Shown: positions 35,731 through 45,325, counted from the first letter of the stretch. The stretch: 57,761 bases of DNA from Prevotellaceae bacterium (GCA_029218445.1 JAQXRI010000125.1:1-57761), one strand, 5' to 3'. Notes: generated by a model not told the origin, from the sequence alone. Translations and numbers: made by a program.

Positions 35731-35738
35731 CAAAGGTA
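35731..35738 (-). promoter_or_regulatory. -7 element (TACCTTTG) of the symporter-GH43 operon
   Basis: The leftward TAnnTTTG motif predicts a start near 35724. The region 35467-35989 contains no gene; it holds this promoter, the leader hairpin and the divergent GH67 promoter. Confidence 0.5.
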
Positions 35739-35898
35739 ATATGATTTTTTATATTATTCCAATAAAAAATGTAACTATTACGTTTCCATTTGTTTCATTT
35801 TCGCCCAATAAGTGCATTTTTTTATGGTTTATGTAACAAATATAGCTTCTAAATGAAACATAGAGCAATATTGCAACAAAAAATAAATGGCGTTTTGC

Positions 35899-35929
35899 TT
35901 TGATATATCGATGTTTTATACTAACTTTG
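35899..35929 (+). promoter_or_regulatory. Consensus promoter of the alpha-glucuronidase gene
   Basis: TTTG (35899-35902), 19-base spacer and TAACTTTG (35922-35929) match the Bacteroidota consensus exactly. The predicted leader is about 54 bases. Confidence 0.7.
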
Positions 35930-35989
35930 CAAAGCAAGAAGCCATTGGGCACCAAACCTGCAAGATAACCAGATTATAAAAAAATAAAT

Positions 35990-37906
35990 ATGAAGAAAAA
36001 CTTACTCATCACACTATGCATGGCACTTTTCTTCGGTCAAACGTTGGCCGAAGACGGCTCGGCCTTGTGGCTAAGAGCGAAGCACAACAAGACAAAAGCG
36101 ATAAAAGCCACATTTGACGCTCAGTATCGCAACACCATCGTAGAGAAAGCCTCTGACGAAATCAACCGCTATTGGCACGGAGGAGAGATTAGGCTCGTGG
36201 TTGACAAAAACCTCACTCTACTCAAAGACGGATTCCGCATCGAAAACGGAACAATCGTAGCTTCATGCCCAGAAGGCATTTTCTACGGTGCACACGAACT
36301 GATAAGACAGCAAGAAACGGGCTTGCCCTTAACCCAAGGCGACTTCATTCCAGCCTATGGCCTGCGTGTACTCAACCATTGGGACAACCTCGACGGCACC
36401 ATAGAGCGCGGATATGCAGGCAAGAGCATTTGGCTTTGGGACGAAATAGAAGGTTCTTCAGCCAAGAAAATGAAGTGTTCAGCTGCATTAAAGGCAAAAA
36501 TTGAGCAATATGCAAGGGCTAACGCCTCAATAGGCATCAATGGGTCGGTTATCAACAACGTCAACGCTTCGCCAAAGATTCTCACGCCTGAATATATAAA
36601 TAAGGTGAAAGTAATAGCCGACATACTGCGCGAATACGGAATAAAGACCTATCTCTCGGTAAATTTCGCATCGCCCATGGTAATAGGCAACCTAAAGACA
36701 GCCGACCCACTCAACCCACAGGTAGCAAAATGGTGGAAGGCTAAGGCTAAACAAATTTATGCCACCATTCCCGACTTCGGAGGATTTCTCGTAAAGGCAA
36801 ACTCCGAGGGACAGCCGGGGCCTGGCGACTACAACCGCACCCATGCCGAAGGGGCCAACATGCTCGCCGATGCAGTAAAGCCTTATGGGGGCATCATCAT
36901 GTGGCGATGCTTCGTTTATGGAAACAAGCATAAGGGAGAAGACAGGGTAAAACAGGCTGTAACTGAATTTGAGCAGGTTGACGGACTGTTCCGTCCGAAC
37001 GTCATACTTCAGGGAAAGAACGGACCGCTCGACTTCCAGCCCCGCGAGCCTTACGCCCCCATATTCGACGTTATGAAGAAGACACCGATGATGTCGGAAT
37101 TGCAGATAACCCAAGAATACCTTGGACAAAGCATCCATCTCGTTTATCTCGCACCGATGTGGGAAGAATTTTTCAAGTTTGTCAAGCCAGACACAATGGT
37201 AGGCATAGCAGGAGTGGCCAACATTGGCGACGACGCCAACTGGTGCGGACACCACTTCTCACAAGCCAACTGGTATGCCTTTGGCCGCATGGCATGGAAT
37301 CCGTCACTCTCGTCAAAGGACATAGCACACGAGTGGCTCTGCCAAACTTTCACCACCGACAGGAAGTTTGTTGAACCAATGACAACCGTCATGATGGAGA
37401 GCCGCGAGGCATGTGTTGACTACATGATGCCTCTTGGTCTGCACCACATTTTTAAGGCCGACCACCACTATGGCCCGGAACCGGACGGCAATCAGCCTCA
37501 TTTCCCTGAAGAATGGAAACCGGTGTATTACCATAAAGCGACAAAGGAAGGTGTAGGTTTCGACCGTTCAAGCCGTGGAACCAATGCCACAAGCCAATAT
37601 CGCGAGCCTTTCCGCAGACAATACGACAACGTTGAAACATGCCCTGAGGAATATCTTCTTTGGTTCCACCACCTGCCTTGGAACTACATTATGAAGAGCG
37701 GACGCACACTGTGGGGCGAGATGACCTACCGCTACAACCGTGGTGTGGCCACAGTGGAAAGCCATGTGGCAACATGGCATCAAATGAAGAATTATGTTGA
37801 TAGGCAAAGATATGAAGAAGTGGATGCACGACTGAAACTTCAAGAGGAGAATGCACGCGAGTGGCGTGACACTTGCCTTGGCTATTTCCGCCAGTTTGCT
37901 GAATAA
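35990..37906 (+). CDS. aguA: Alpha-glucuronidase, GH67
   Basis: 638 residues with a signal peptide (MKKNLLITLCMALFFGQTLA), so likely periplasmic. An N-terminal domain (SCPEGIFYGAHELIRQ) precedes the barrel with GLRVLNHWDNLDGTIERGYAG. Predicted catalytic residues are Glu273 (KANSEGQPGPGDYNR), Asp348 (GPLDFQPREP) and Glu376 (ITQEYLGQ); the last two keep the 28-residue spacing of characterised GH67 enzymes. It removes (4-O-methyl)glucuronic acid from xylo-oligosaccharide ends. Divergent from the GPH symporter and GH43. Confidence 0.94.
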   Translation: MKKNLLITLCMALFFGQTLAEDGSALWLRAKHNKTKAIKATFDAQYRNTIVEKASDEINRYWHGGEIRLVVDKNLTLLKDGFRIENGTIVASCPEGIFYGAHELIRQQETGLPLTQGDFIPAYGLRVLNHWDNLDGTIERGYAGKSIWLWDEIEGSSAKKMKCSAALKAKIEQYARANASIGINGSVINNVNASPKILTPEYINKVKVIADILREYGIKTYLSVNFASPMVIGNLKTADPLNPQVAKWWKAKAKQIYATIPDFGGFLVKANSEGQPGPGDYNRTHAEGANMLADAVKPYGGIIMWRCFVYGNKHKGEDRVKQAVTEFEQVDGLFRPNVILQGKNGPLDFQPREPYAPIFDVMKKTPMMSELQITQEYLGQSIHLVYLAPMWEEFFKFVKPDTMVGIAGVANIGDDANWCGHHFSQANWYAFGRMAWNPSLSSKDIAHEWLCQTFTTDRKFVEPMTTVMMESREACVDYMMPLGLHHIFKADHHYGPEPDGNQPHFPEEWKPVYYHKATKEGVGFDRSSRGTNATSQYREPFRRQYDNVETCPEEYLLWFHHLPWNYIMKSGRTLWGEMTYRYNRGVATVESHVATWHQMKNYVDRQRYEEVDARLKLQEENAREWRDTCLGYFRQFAE

Positions 37907-37917
37907 AAAGTTCTGTT

Positions 37918-38117
37918 TTTCCTTTGTTATTTCACTCATTTGCACTAACTTTTGATAAGTTAGGCGGCGTTTCGGAAGAACAAAACAAAAATTTTGCCAA
38001 TTTTGTTTTGTTCTTCACTCAACTTGCACTAACTTTTGATAAGTTAGGCGGCATTCGGAAATACAAAGAAAAATGAGATTTTCCTTTGTTATTTCACTCA
38101 TTTGCACTAACTTTGCA
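37918..38117. repeat. Three tandem copies of the metG promoter region
   Basis: Copies start with TTTG at 37923, 38007 and 38085. Each continues after 19 bases into TAACTTT. Copies 1 and 2 have an extra T in the -7 box (TAACTTTTG), then a hairpin CTAACTT-TTGAT-AAGTTAG and GGCGGC.TTCGGAA. Copy 3 is the intact promoter. A perfect 14-base inverted repeat (37977-37990 / 38001-38014) links copies 1 and 2. Confidence 0.75.
38085..38115 (+). promoter_or_regulatory. Consensus promoter of metG
   Basis: TTTG (38085-38088), 19 bases, TAACTTTG (38108-38115). Predicted start near 38122, leader about 17 bases to the ATG at 38139. Confidence 0.7.
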
Positions 38118-38138
38118 CCCAAAATAAAGATTAACACA

Positions 38139-40205
38139 ATGGAAGACAAGAATTTTAAACGAACAACCATCACAGCAGCACTGCCTTACGCCAATGGCGG
38201 TGTGCATATAGGACACCTTGCAGGTGTGTATGTACCATCAGACATCTACGCACGCTATCTCAGACTGAAAAAGCAGGAGGTAGTGTTCATCGGAGGAAGC
38301 GACGAACATGGAGTGCCGGTAACCATCAGGGCTCGCCAAGAGGGCATAACAACACAGGAAGTAGTTGACCGCTACCACACGCTGATAAAGAAGTCGTTTG
38401 AGGACTTCGGCATCTCGTTCGACATATACAGCCGCACCACATCGAACATACACCATAAGTTTGCTGCCGATTTCTTCCGTACACTTTACGACAAGGGAGA
38501 ACTGGAAGAGATAACAGAGCTGCAATACTGCGACGAAGTGACAGGCGAATTTCTTACCGACCGCAACATCGTAGGCACATGCCCACGTTGCGGAGCCGAA
38601 GGAGCATACGGCGACCAATGCGAGAAATGCGGAGCCACACTGTCGCCCGACGAGCTTATCAATCCTACCAACAAGAACAACCCAGGCCACGGACTTGTAA
38701 AGAAGCCTACAAAAAACTGGTATCTGCCTCTCGGAAAATATCAGGACTGGCTGAAAGAGTGGATTCTGGAAGGACATAAGGAATGGCGACCAAACGTGTA
38801 TGGACAGTGCAAGTCGTGGCTCGACATGGACCTGCAGCCACGAGCCATGACCCGCGACTTGGACTGGGGCATTCCTGTACCTGTTGAGGGCGCTGAAGGA
38901 AAGGTGCTCTACGTGTGGTTTGACGCTCCCATAGGCTATATTTCCAACACAAAGGAGTTGTGCGACAACGACCCGCAACGCTGGGGCTCGTGGGAGAAGT
39001 GGTGGAAAGACCCCGAGACACGCCTCGTACACTTTATTGGCAAGGACAACATCGTGTTCCACTGCCTTATATTCCCCGTAATGATGAAGGCTCACGGCGA
39101 ATACATCATGCCCGACAATGTTCCGTCAAACGAGTTCCTCAACCTTGAGAACGACAAGATTTCAACATCACGCAACTGGGCCGTATGGCTACACGAATAT
39201 CTCGTCGATTTCCCCGGCAAGCAGGACGTGCTGCGCTATGTGCTCACAGCCAACGCCCCGGAAACAAAGGACAACAACTTTACTTGGAAAGACTTCCAGG
39301 ACCGCAACAACAACGAACTGGTTGCCGTGTATGGCAACTTCGTAAACCGTGCGCTCCAGTTGACAAAAAAATATTGGAACGGCGTAGTTCCCGCATGTGG
39401 CGAATTGGAAGACATCGACCGCAAGGCTCTTGAAGAATTCAAGGACGTGAAGCAAAACGTTGAGCGACTGCTCGACGCATTCAAGTTCCGCGATGCTCAG
39501 AAGGAGGCCATGAACCTTGCCCGCATCGGAAACAAATACATTGCCGACTGCGAGCCTTGGAAGGTGGCCAAGACCGACATGAAGCGTGTGGAAACGATAC
39601 TGAACATCTCGCTACAGCTTTGCGCCAATCTCGCCATTGCCTTCGAGCCTTTCCTGCCGTTCAGCAGCAAGAAACTGCTCAACATGCTTAATGTTGACCA
39701 CTACGAGTGGGAACAGCTCGGCAGCACCAACCTGCTTGAAGCAGGACACCAACTGGGCGAGCCGGAACTGCTGTTCGAGAAGATTGACGACGAGACAATA
39801 CAAAAACAGCTCGACAAACTCGAGGCCACCAAGAAGGCCAATGAGGCTGCTTCATACGTTGCTGCCCCTATAAAGGACGAGGTGTCGTTTGAGGATTTCG
39901 AGAAACTCGACATCCGCGTGGGCCACATCAAGGACTGCCAGAAGGTGAAAAAGTCGAAGAAGTTGTTGCAGTTCACCATCGACGACGGCTCAGGCACCGA
40001 CCGAACCATTCTGAGCGGCATTGCCGCCTACTATGAGCCTGACGACCTCATTGGCAAGGACGTACTCTTCGTAGCCAACTTTGCCCCACGCAAGATGATG
40101 GGCATAGAAAGCCAAGGCATGATTCTTTCGGCAGTAAACTTCGACGGTTCACTTAGCGTTACGACAACGCTAAGGGAGGTGAAGCCCGGAAGCCAAGTGG
40201 GATAA
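38139..40205 (+). CDS. metG: Methionyl-tRNA synthetase
   Basis: 688 residues from the ATG at 38139. The frame opens at 38073, but that ATG lies upstream of the predicted promoter. HIGH motif HIGH at 23-26. A zinc knuckle with two CxxC pairs ([17 protein letters not shown]) and a KMSKS-type loop written KISTSRNW are seen, followed by the anticodon-binding helices and a C-terminal Trbp111-like tRNA-binding domain ([25 protein letters not shown]). The last 36 bases overlap the 3' end of the convergent epimerase gene. Confidence 0.97.
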   Translation: MEDKNFKRTTITAALPYANGGVHIGHLAGVYVPSDIYARYLRLKKQEVVFIGGSDEHGVPVTIRARQEGITTQEVVDRYHTLIKKSFEDFGISFDIYSRTTSNIHHKFAADFFRTLYDKGELEEITELQYCDEVTGEFLTDRNIVGTCPRCGAEGAYGDQCEKCGATLSPDELINPTNKNNPGHGLVKKPTKNWYLPLGKYQDWLKEWILEGHKEWRPNVYGQCKSWLDMDLQPRAMTRDLDWGIPVPVEGAEGKVLYVWFDAPIGYISNTKELCDNDPQRWGSWEKWWKDPETRLVHFIGKDNIVFHCLIFPVMMKAHGEYIMPDNVPSNEFLNLENDKISTSRNWAVWLHEYLVDFPGKQDVLRYVLTANAPETKDNNFTWKDFQDRNNNELVAVYGNFVNRALQLTKKYWNGVVPACGELEDIDRKALEEFKDVKQNVERLLDAFKFRDAQKEAMNLARIGNKYIADCEPWKVAKTDMKRVETILNISLQLCANLAIAFEPFLPFSSKKLLNMLNVDHYEWEQLGSTNLLEAGHQLGEPELLFEKIDDETIQKQLDKLEATKKANEAASYVAAPIKDEVSFEDFEKLDIRVGHIKDCQKVKKSKKLLQFTIDDGSGTDRTILSGIAAYYEPDDLIGKDVLFVANFAPRKMMGIESQGMILSAVNFDGSLSVTTTLREVKPGSQVG

Positions 40206-41210
40206 TTTCTCGCCCATGCTTCCCTTAATGCTCCAACCCAAACGTTGAAGCTTAGTGGTAGAGAAAATGGATTTTGTAACTACATTATAGCCCGACGACT
40301 CCTGGTTGTCGGGCTTTTTTATCACTACCTTCCTCCCGCCAATTTCAGCAATCATTTCAGCCAACTGGCGTATTGTGACGTTAGAGCGTTCATCGGCAAT
40401 GTTGTAGGCCTCGCCACTCTCACCTTTTAATAATATATAAAGCAAAGCGCGGACACAATCGACTACATAGCACCACGAACGGTATTGACTTCCGTCGCTC
40501 TTCATCACGATGTCTTCACCTCGCTGAATGTTGCGGAGAAACTGGGCATAGACGCGGTTGTCGCTCTCTGTAAAGTTAGGACCATAGACATGACACGGAC
40601 GGGCAATTACCACATCGGCGCCATACTCAGCACCGTATGCTATGCAAAGAGTCTCTGCTGCACGCTTCGACGAGGGATAACAGGCTCGTTGGGTGGCGCA
40701 GTTGACATAGCCGCTGTCGGTCTCAACAAAAGCCTTGCCGTCGGGAGTGTCGAGAGTTGCCCCTCCCTCGCCATAGACCTCGCCTGTTGACATGTAAAGC
40801 ATACGCTGCATATTGTGGCTAAGCCCATAATCCATGAGGTTGGCCACACCAAAGACATTTGCCTTCACAACTTCTACAGGATGCGATGCAAAGGCTGAGG
40901 GGCATGCGCCACTGGCGCAATGGACTATGAAATGGAAATCCTGTTCAGCAAGCAATGGCTCGCAGACATCATGGTAGAGAAAATGGAAACGCCTGTCGTT
41001 GACAAATGGCGCAAACCTCTCCCCTGCCCTTCTCTCGTTGCGTCCGGCGGCATAGACGTTGTAGTCGCCATCATGCGCCAACAGCACCTCTACGAGACAT
41101 CCGCCGATAAGTCCAGTGGCTCCCGTAACAAGAATGTTCTTTCCCTCCAGCTTTTCCCACGGCAATGCCTCGCTTGCCGCAGAAAAAATATCATCAATAT
41201 ATCTTCCCAT
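40170..41210 (-). CDS. NAD-dependent sugar epimerase/dehydratase (extended SDR)
   Basis: 346 residues. Rossmann motif GATGLIGG is at 30-37; the catalytic region is [10 protein letters not shown] with YPSSKRAAE as the YxxxK motif; [13 protein letters not shown] is typical of nucleotide-sugar epimerases. It is convergent with metG and overlaps it by 36 bases. It lies 49 bases downstream of the TarI/IspD-like gene, with LicD next, suggesting synthesis of an activated alditol or sugar for surface polysaccharide. Substrate unknown. Confidence 0.87.
   Translation of the reverse strand: MGRYIDDIFSAASEALPWEKLEGKNILVTGATGLIGGCLVEVLLAHDGDYNVYAAGRNERRAGERFAPFVNDRRFHFLYHDVCEPLLAEQDFHFIVHCASGACPSAFASHPVEVVKANVFGVANLMDYGLSHNMQRMLYMSTGEVYGEGGATLDTPDGKAFVETDSGYVNCATQRACYPSSKRAAETLCIAYGAEYGADVVIARPCHVYGPNFTESDNRVYAQFLRNIQRGEDIVMKSDGSQYRSWCYVVDCVRALLYILLKGESGEAYNIADERSNVTIRQLAEMIAEIGGRKVVIKKPDNQESSGYNVVTKSIFSTTKLQRLGWSIKGSMGEKLSHLASGLHLP
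40289..40320 (+). terminator. Intrinsic terminator of metG located inside the opposing gene
   Basis: Arms 40289-40296 and 40308-40315 (AGCCCGAC / GTCGGGCT), extended by further pairs, followed by six T. It is oriented for metG and lies 84 bases past its stop, within codons of the epimerase that read [11 protein letters not shown] second hairpin (CTTAGCGTT / AACGCTAAG, 40152-40174) lies in the overlap of the two genes. Confidence 0.8.
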
Positions 41211-41259
41211 TCCTTATTTCCAATAGTATTATTGTCTTTACAAAGTGCGGGCGAGATGC

Positions 41260-41982
41260 CTACTTCAGCCAGCTTTCCTTCTCCACGTGCATCAAGGCCT
41301 TGAGTATCTCAAGGTCTTCCACCGTAGTCACCTTGATGTTCTTCTCCGAGCCAGGCACGATGTGCATTTCGCGGTCGCCAAGCTCTGCCATCAGCGTGCA
41401 GGAGGCCACTGAGTTTGTTATGCCTCTCTGTGCAGCCTCTTCATGTGCGGCTATGAGGTTGTGCAGACGGAACGTCTGGGGAGTCTGCGTGCGAATGAGC
41501 TTGTCGCGGGGAATGCTTGTGGTGGTGGTGAAACCGTCGTCGCTCTCAAGAATAGCCTCTCGACATTTTATGCCTGTTATGGCATAGCCATATTTCTGAC
41601 AAATGGCGATGTTCGACGAGATGATGTCCTGCGACAGCAGCGGGCGCACGGCATCGTGTACAAGTACGAGGTCGTCGTCTTTTATGCCAGCCTCCTTCAG
41701 TCCATAGATTCCATTGTGTATCGACTGCTGTCCGTTCTCGCCACCATTGAATATCCATTTCAACTTGGTCACCATAAACTGGTTGGCATACGACTGCAAC
41801 ACAGTCTGCCAACCATCGAGGCAAACCACCGCGATGCCGTCGATGTCGGGATGCCGCTGGAAGGCGAGCATCGTGTGAATAATAATCGGACAGTTGTCAA
41901 CATGCATAAACTGCTTTGGTATGTCCTGCCCCATGCGGTTGCCGGAGCCTCCGGCTATTATCAATGCGTAATTCATATTCAA
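41260..41982 (-). CDS. IspD/TarI-family cytidylyltransferase
   Basis: 240 residues. The nucleotide-binding start ALIIAGGSGNRMGQDIPKQF, the VHDAVRPLLS motif and TPQTFRLHNLIAAH are all those of the IspD/TarI family. Because it sits directly behind licD and next to an SDR gene, it is more likely a polymer-precursor enzyme (such as ribitol-5-phosphate cytidylyltransferase) than housekeeping IspD; a true ispD elsewhere in the genome would support this. Its start overlaps the licD stop by 4 bases. Confidence 0.85.
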   Translation of the reverse strand: MNMNYALIIAGGSGNRMGQDIPKQFMHVDNCPIIIHTMLAFQRHPDIDGIAVVCLDGWQTVLQSYANQFMVTKLKWIFNGGENGQQSIHNGIYGLKEAGIKDDDLVLVHDAVRPLLSQDIISSNIAICQKYGYAITGIKCREAILESDDGFTTTTSIPRDKLIRTQTPQTFRLHNLIAAHEEAAQRGITNSVASCTLMAELGDREMHIVPGSEKNIKVTTVEDLEILKALMHVEKESWLK

Positions 41983-42848
41983 ATCTTTTTTAGAACTTCT
42001 TCTTTCTCCTCCTTCCTATCCATGTTCAAGTAAGCACGATGATGCTTCTCAACGCGTTGTTCCACAGGTGGCAACTGCATGTAGTCGCCGAAGAAGTGTC
42101 GGAGATATTTGTCGTATTCCTCCGGCAGCGGCACCTCAATGTCCTCAAACTTGAACATCCGTCCCTTGCCAAGCCATGCCTTGGGGAAAACCTCCTTAAA
42201 GCCGTATGAACCAGTATATACCTGTACGTTGCGTGCCTTGTCGTAGTCGTAAAGATGGCTAAGGCGGTCCATCTGCCTTATAAGATGCCTACGTATTGCG
42301 CTGCGGAAGAAATAGGCAGCTGTCTTAATTGCGAAACGTCCCCATTCCTTCGGGTCTGCAAGCAGTGCAATATATTCGCCAAAGGTGTTGTGTGTGGAAA
42401 CGGCGTTCAACCGGTTTATTATCTTCGTATATCTCGCCTTCAGTATCTTCGCCTTCTCAACGTCGTCGTCGGTGGCATCGAGCGGGAAGATGTCAACGAA
42501 TAGTCCTATGACGCAAGGTATCTGCCTGTCCTCGACAAGGGTAGTGGTTCTGTCTGACAATTTGGAGAAATAGAGAGGATAACTCGAATCATTATAAGGA
42601 GTAATCAACTCATATTTCCCAAAATCCTCCGTCTTCGCAATCTCAAGCAGGCGGTCGTAGTCGGGTCGCGGCATAATCACGTCGATGTCGTCATCCCATG
42701 GTATGATACCACTATGGCGCACAGCACCTATTGCAGTGCCGGCGCAACAATAGAACGTCAGGCCTTGCCGTTCGCATATTTCCATGAACGCCTTCAATAT
42801 ATCAAGAATTGTGGCGTTCCATCTCGCTTTAATGTTCCTTATGTCCAT
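41979..42848 (-). CDS. LicD-family phosphotransferase
   Basis: 289 residues from the ATG at 42848 (MDIRNIKARWN); a start 7 codons earlier at 42869 is possible. The LicD signature CAGTAIGAVRHSGIIPWDDDIDV (residues about 35-57) with the DDDID metal-binding acids is clear, as is GLFVDIFPLDA. LicD proteins transfer phosphocholine or similar phospho-alditols from CDP-linked donors onto glycans. With the downstream cytidylyltransferase it probably decorates the surface polysaccharide. Confidence 0.9.
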   Translation of the reverse strand: MDIRNIKARWNATILDILKAFMEICERQGLTFYCCAGTAIGAVRHSGIIPWDDDIDVIMPRPDYDRLLEIAKTEDFGKYELITPYNDSSYPLYFSKLSDRTTTLVEDRQIPCVIGLFVDIFPLDATDDDVEKAKILKARYTKIINRLNAVSTHNTFGEYIALLADPKEWGRFAIKTAAYFFRSAIRRHLIRQMDRLSHLYDYDKARNVQVYTGSYGFKEVFPKAWLGKGRMFKFEDIEVPLPEEYDKYLRHFFGDYMQLPPVEQRVEKHHRAYLNMDRKEEKEEVLKKI

Positions 42849-43068
42849 TTTTCTTTTATCTTGGGGCAAAGTTAATGCAAATCGAGAGCAAAATCAACAA
42901 GCTTGCTTGGTTGTTTTGCCGAGATGCAGCTTAACTTATGCAAAGTTACAACAAAAAAACGAGAACAATACAGTAAAAACGAAAAAAAACTATATATAAT
43001 GGAGAATTAAATTGATTCTTGTACGATTTCTTAGATAGATGTGGGAATCTTCAATTATCTGATTAACG

Positions 43069-43217
43069 ATGAAAACATTGCCCGTGCCGTCCATGAGGCA
43101 CTATGACATATCCACTGACAGCAATCACACCTATCATATAGACCTGCCCGAAGAGGCTGACAGAATAATGTTGTGATTGCTCTGTTGGCGTATTTGAAAC
43201 AAACTGGTGTACAATAA
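43069..43217 (+). pseudogene. Remnant of a small unidentified gene
   Basis: An ATG at 43069 opens 36 codons (MKTLPVPSMRHYDISTDSN...ADRIML) ending at TGA. Skipping two bases restores a frame of 13 more codons (IALLAYLKQTGVQ) to a stop near 43217. This looks like a frameshifted short gene of about 50 codons. No family recognised. Confidence 0.3.
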
Positions 43218-43257
43218 GAGAATTACAGCCATGCCAATGCCATTCGGTTTCATTGCT

Positions 43258-43503
43258 GATAAGGTTAATAACCCTGCGGCACTAAGGTTATTAATCATAC
43301 GACACTAAGGTTATTAATCTTACTACCAAAGAAGATATAATAGGCAAGCACCGTCCCTGCCTGTCTCTGACCGTACAAAGAAAGACAAAGAACAAGGGTG
43401 TATATACAAGTCATCTTTGGCATATACACCCTTTGATAGTACTGCGAGGGTCATAGGTCAGGTACATTGGTTCGCCGAGGGTCATAGTGACTTGTCCCTA
43501 TGA
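43258..43503. repeat. Cluster of short repeats and hairpins in the gene-free stretch
   Basis: ACTAAGGTTATTAATC is repeated twice (about 43281-43319). A 12-base perfect stem (43394-43405 / 43422-43433) follows, without a U-tract. Two GAGGGTCATAG units (43444-43456, 43475-43487) come next, the second able to fold with CTATGA at 43498-43503. The GGTCATAG motif is shared with 25769-25801. The gap 42849-43835 otherwise holds only gene remnants. Confidence 0.6.
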
Positions 43504-43599
43504 TGCTTAGTTGACGAGTTGACAGGTTGGTCGTCAAGAATCTGTTTGCAAAATTACATATAAAACAGATATGAAGAATCAAAAATTCCCAAATTGGGA

Positions 43600-43773
43600 A
43601 TGTTAAATTTTAGTGGCTTGGCGAGCCACAAGCAGATTTTGCGCGACCATCAGTTGGCTTTCAAAAGAAACGGCGTGTATAGTAACATTTTGCTGGAGTT
43701 TCTGCGATATGGCTACAAAATATATGAGATGATAGAACTGAAAATCCACAAACGACAAAAGACGAAGAATTAG
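43600..43773 (+). CDS. Short open frame, 57 codons, possibly a gene fragment
   Basis: MLNFSGLASHKQILRDHQL...IYEMIELKIHKRQKTKN has a gene-like composition (basic, helical C-terminus) and the same strand as the flippase downstream. There is no clear promoter. It may be the tail of a degraded gene, since the frame continues open upstream to near 43570. Not recognised. Confidence 0.3.
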   Translation: MLNFSGLASHKQILRDHQLAFKRNGVYSNILLEFLRYGYKIYEMIELKIHKRQKTKN

Positions 43774-43816
43774 AAAAATAATCCCCGTGTTTTTTCCTCA
43801 TGTCGGGAAAATATGC

Positions 43817-43824
43817 TATATTTG
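43817..43824 (+). promoter_or_regulatory. -7 element (TATATTTG) directly before the flippase gene
   Basis: Only 11 bases separate this TAnnTTTG motif from the ATG at 43836, predicting a leader of a few bases. It decides against the ATG at 43800. Confidence 0.55.
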
Positions 43825-43835
43825 CACCCGAAAAG

Positions 43836-45293
43836 ATGGAAACACTGAAAGAAAAGACGGCAAAGGGACTGTTTTGGGGAGCCATGAACAGCGGAACGAT
43901 GCAGGTGCTGAACCTTGTGTTCGGCATCTTCCTCGCACGCATGCTCTCGCCTCACGACTACGGTATCGTTGGCGTGCTTACCATATTCACCCTTATAGCC
44001 GGCAATCTGCAGAGCAGTGGTTTCACCCAGGGACTGACCAACATCAAACATCCAACAGCCAACGACTACAATGCCGTGTTCTGGTTTAACATCGGTATTG
44101 GCACGATATGCTACATAGTGCTTTTTTTCTCCGCCCCACTAATAGCTCGGTTTTTCCACAGTCCGGAACTTGTCAGCCTGTCACGATTCGTATTCCTCGG
44201 CTTTCTAATATCTGCATTTGGCATAACACGCAATGCCATCATGTTCAAGAACATCATGGCACGTGAAAGAGCCATAACAGGATTCATCTCTCTTTTGGTG
44301 TCGGGTAGCTGCGGAATAATACTGGCATGGCAAGGCATGGCCTATTGGAGTTTGGCTTGGCAGACGGTCATCTTTTCACTGATACAAAACATCTGCCGTT
44401 ACTACTATACCGGCCACCTTTGGCGACCATCGCTAAGGATTGATTTTTCTCCAGTTGTCAGAATGTTTCCCTTCAGTGTGAAAATACTTGTCACAAGCAT
44501 AATTAACACCATTAACAACAACGTGCTGACATTCATTTTCGGCAACTTGTTCCCCATGAAGACCGTTGGCAACTTCAGTCAGGCAATGAAATGGAACACC
44601 ATGGCAAGCTCGACCATATCAGGCACAATAGAGCAGGTGGCACAACCGGTGCTTGCACAGATCAACGATGACATGGACCGTGAACGGCGGGTATTTCGTA
44701 AGATGGTGCGCTTTACTGCATTCCTTTCATTTCCGGCTCTCTTTGGCATGGCAATTGTTGCCAAGGAATTTATCTTTGTTACCATCACCGACAAATGGGC
44801 CGACAGCGTACCACTGCTGCAAATGCTGTGTATAGGCGGTGCGTTTATGTCTTTCTATACCCTTTATCAACATCTTGTCATAGCCTCCGGGCGTTCAGAC
44901 ATATACATGTGGTGCAACATTGGCCAAATTGTTGTACAAATAACGTTAATAATGTTGTTTCACAGCTTGGGAATAAAAGCCATGGTGGCCATCTACACCG
45001 CCGCCACCGTCCTTTGGCTTATAGTTTGGCAAATTCAGGCAAAGCGGCTCATAGGAATCAGCATGTCGCGTGTCCTTGCCGACACAATGCCTTTTATGTT
45101 TGCTGCGGCAAGTGTCATGGCAGTAACTTATTTTGCCACATCATTCATAGCCAATCCTTATGTTCTTTTACCACTAAGAGCCGTCATAGCAAGCGGGTTG
45201 TATTTCTGTGTGATGAAAGTCACTAAAGTCGATATTCTCGACGAGTGCATTAACTATGTGAAGAACCATTTGCACAAAAAAGGACAAGATTGA
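43836..45293 (+). CDS. Polysaccharide flippase (Wzx / MOP superfamily)
   Basis: 485 residues from METLKEKTAKGLFWGAM, the normal start of this family. About 12-14 membrane helices; GIFLARMLSPHDYGIVGVLTIF in the first 50 residues and NGNLFPMKTVGNFSQAMKWNT-like loop in the middle are typical of lipopolysaccharide biosynthesis exporters. It would move lipid-linked polysaccharide units across the inner membrane. Followed after 32 bases by a family 2 glycosyltransferase. The start is chosen because the promoter lies at 43817-43824. Confidence 0.87.
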   Translation: METLKEKTAKGLFWGAMNSGTMQVLNLVFGIFLARMLSPHDYGIVGVLTIFTLIAGNLQSSGFTQGLTNIKHPTANDYNAVFWFNIGIGTICYIVLFFSAPLIARFFHSPELVSLSRFVFLGFLISAFGITRNAIMFKNIMARERAITGFISLLVSGSCGIILAWQGMAYWSLAWQTVIFSLIQNICRYYYTGHLWRPSLRIDFSPVVRMFPFSVKILVTSIINTINNNVLTFIFGNLFPMKTVGNFSQAMKWNTMASSTISGTIEQVAQPVLAQINDDMDRERRVFRKMVRFTAFLSFPALFGMAIVAKEFIFVTITDKWADSVPLLQMLCIGGAFMSFYTLYQHLVIASGRSDIYMWCNIGQIVVQITLIMLFHSLGIKAMVAIYTAATVLWLIVWQIQAKRLIGISMSRVLADTMPFMFAAASVMAVTYFATSFIANPYVLLPLRAVIASGLYFCVMKVTKVDILDECINYVKNHLHKKGQD

Positions 45294-45325
45294 ATTAGGC
45301 ATACACATCGTTCAAAAACATAATT

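Noticed and set aside
38073..38138. Upstream start for metG
   Set aside because: It lies before the consensus promoter, and its residues do not match the start of methionyl-tRNA synthetases.
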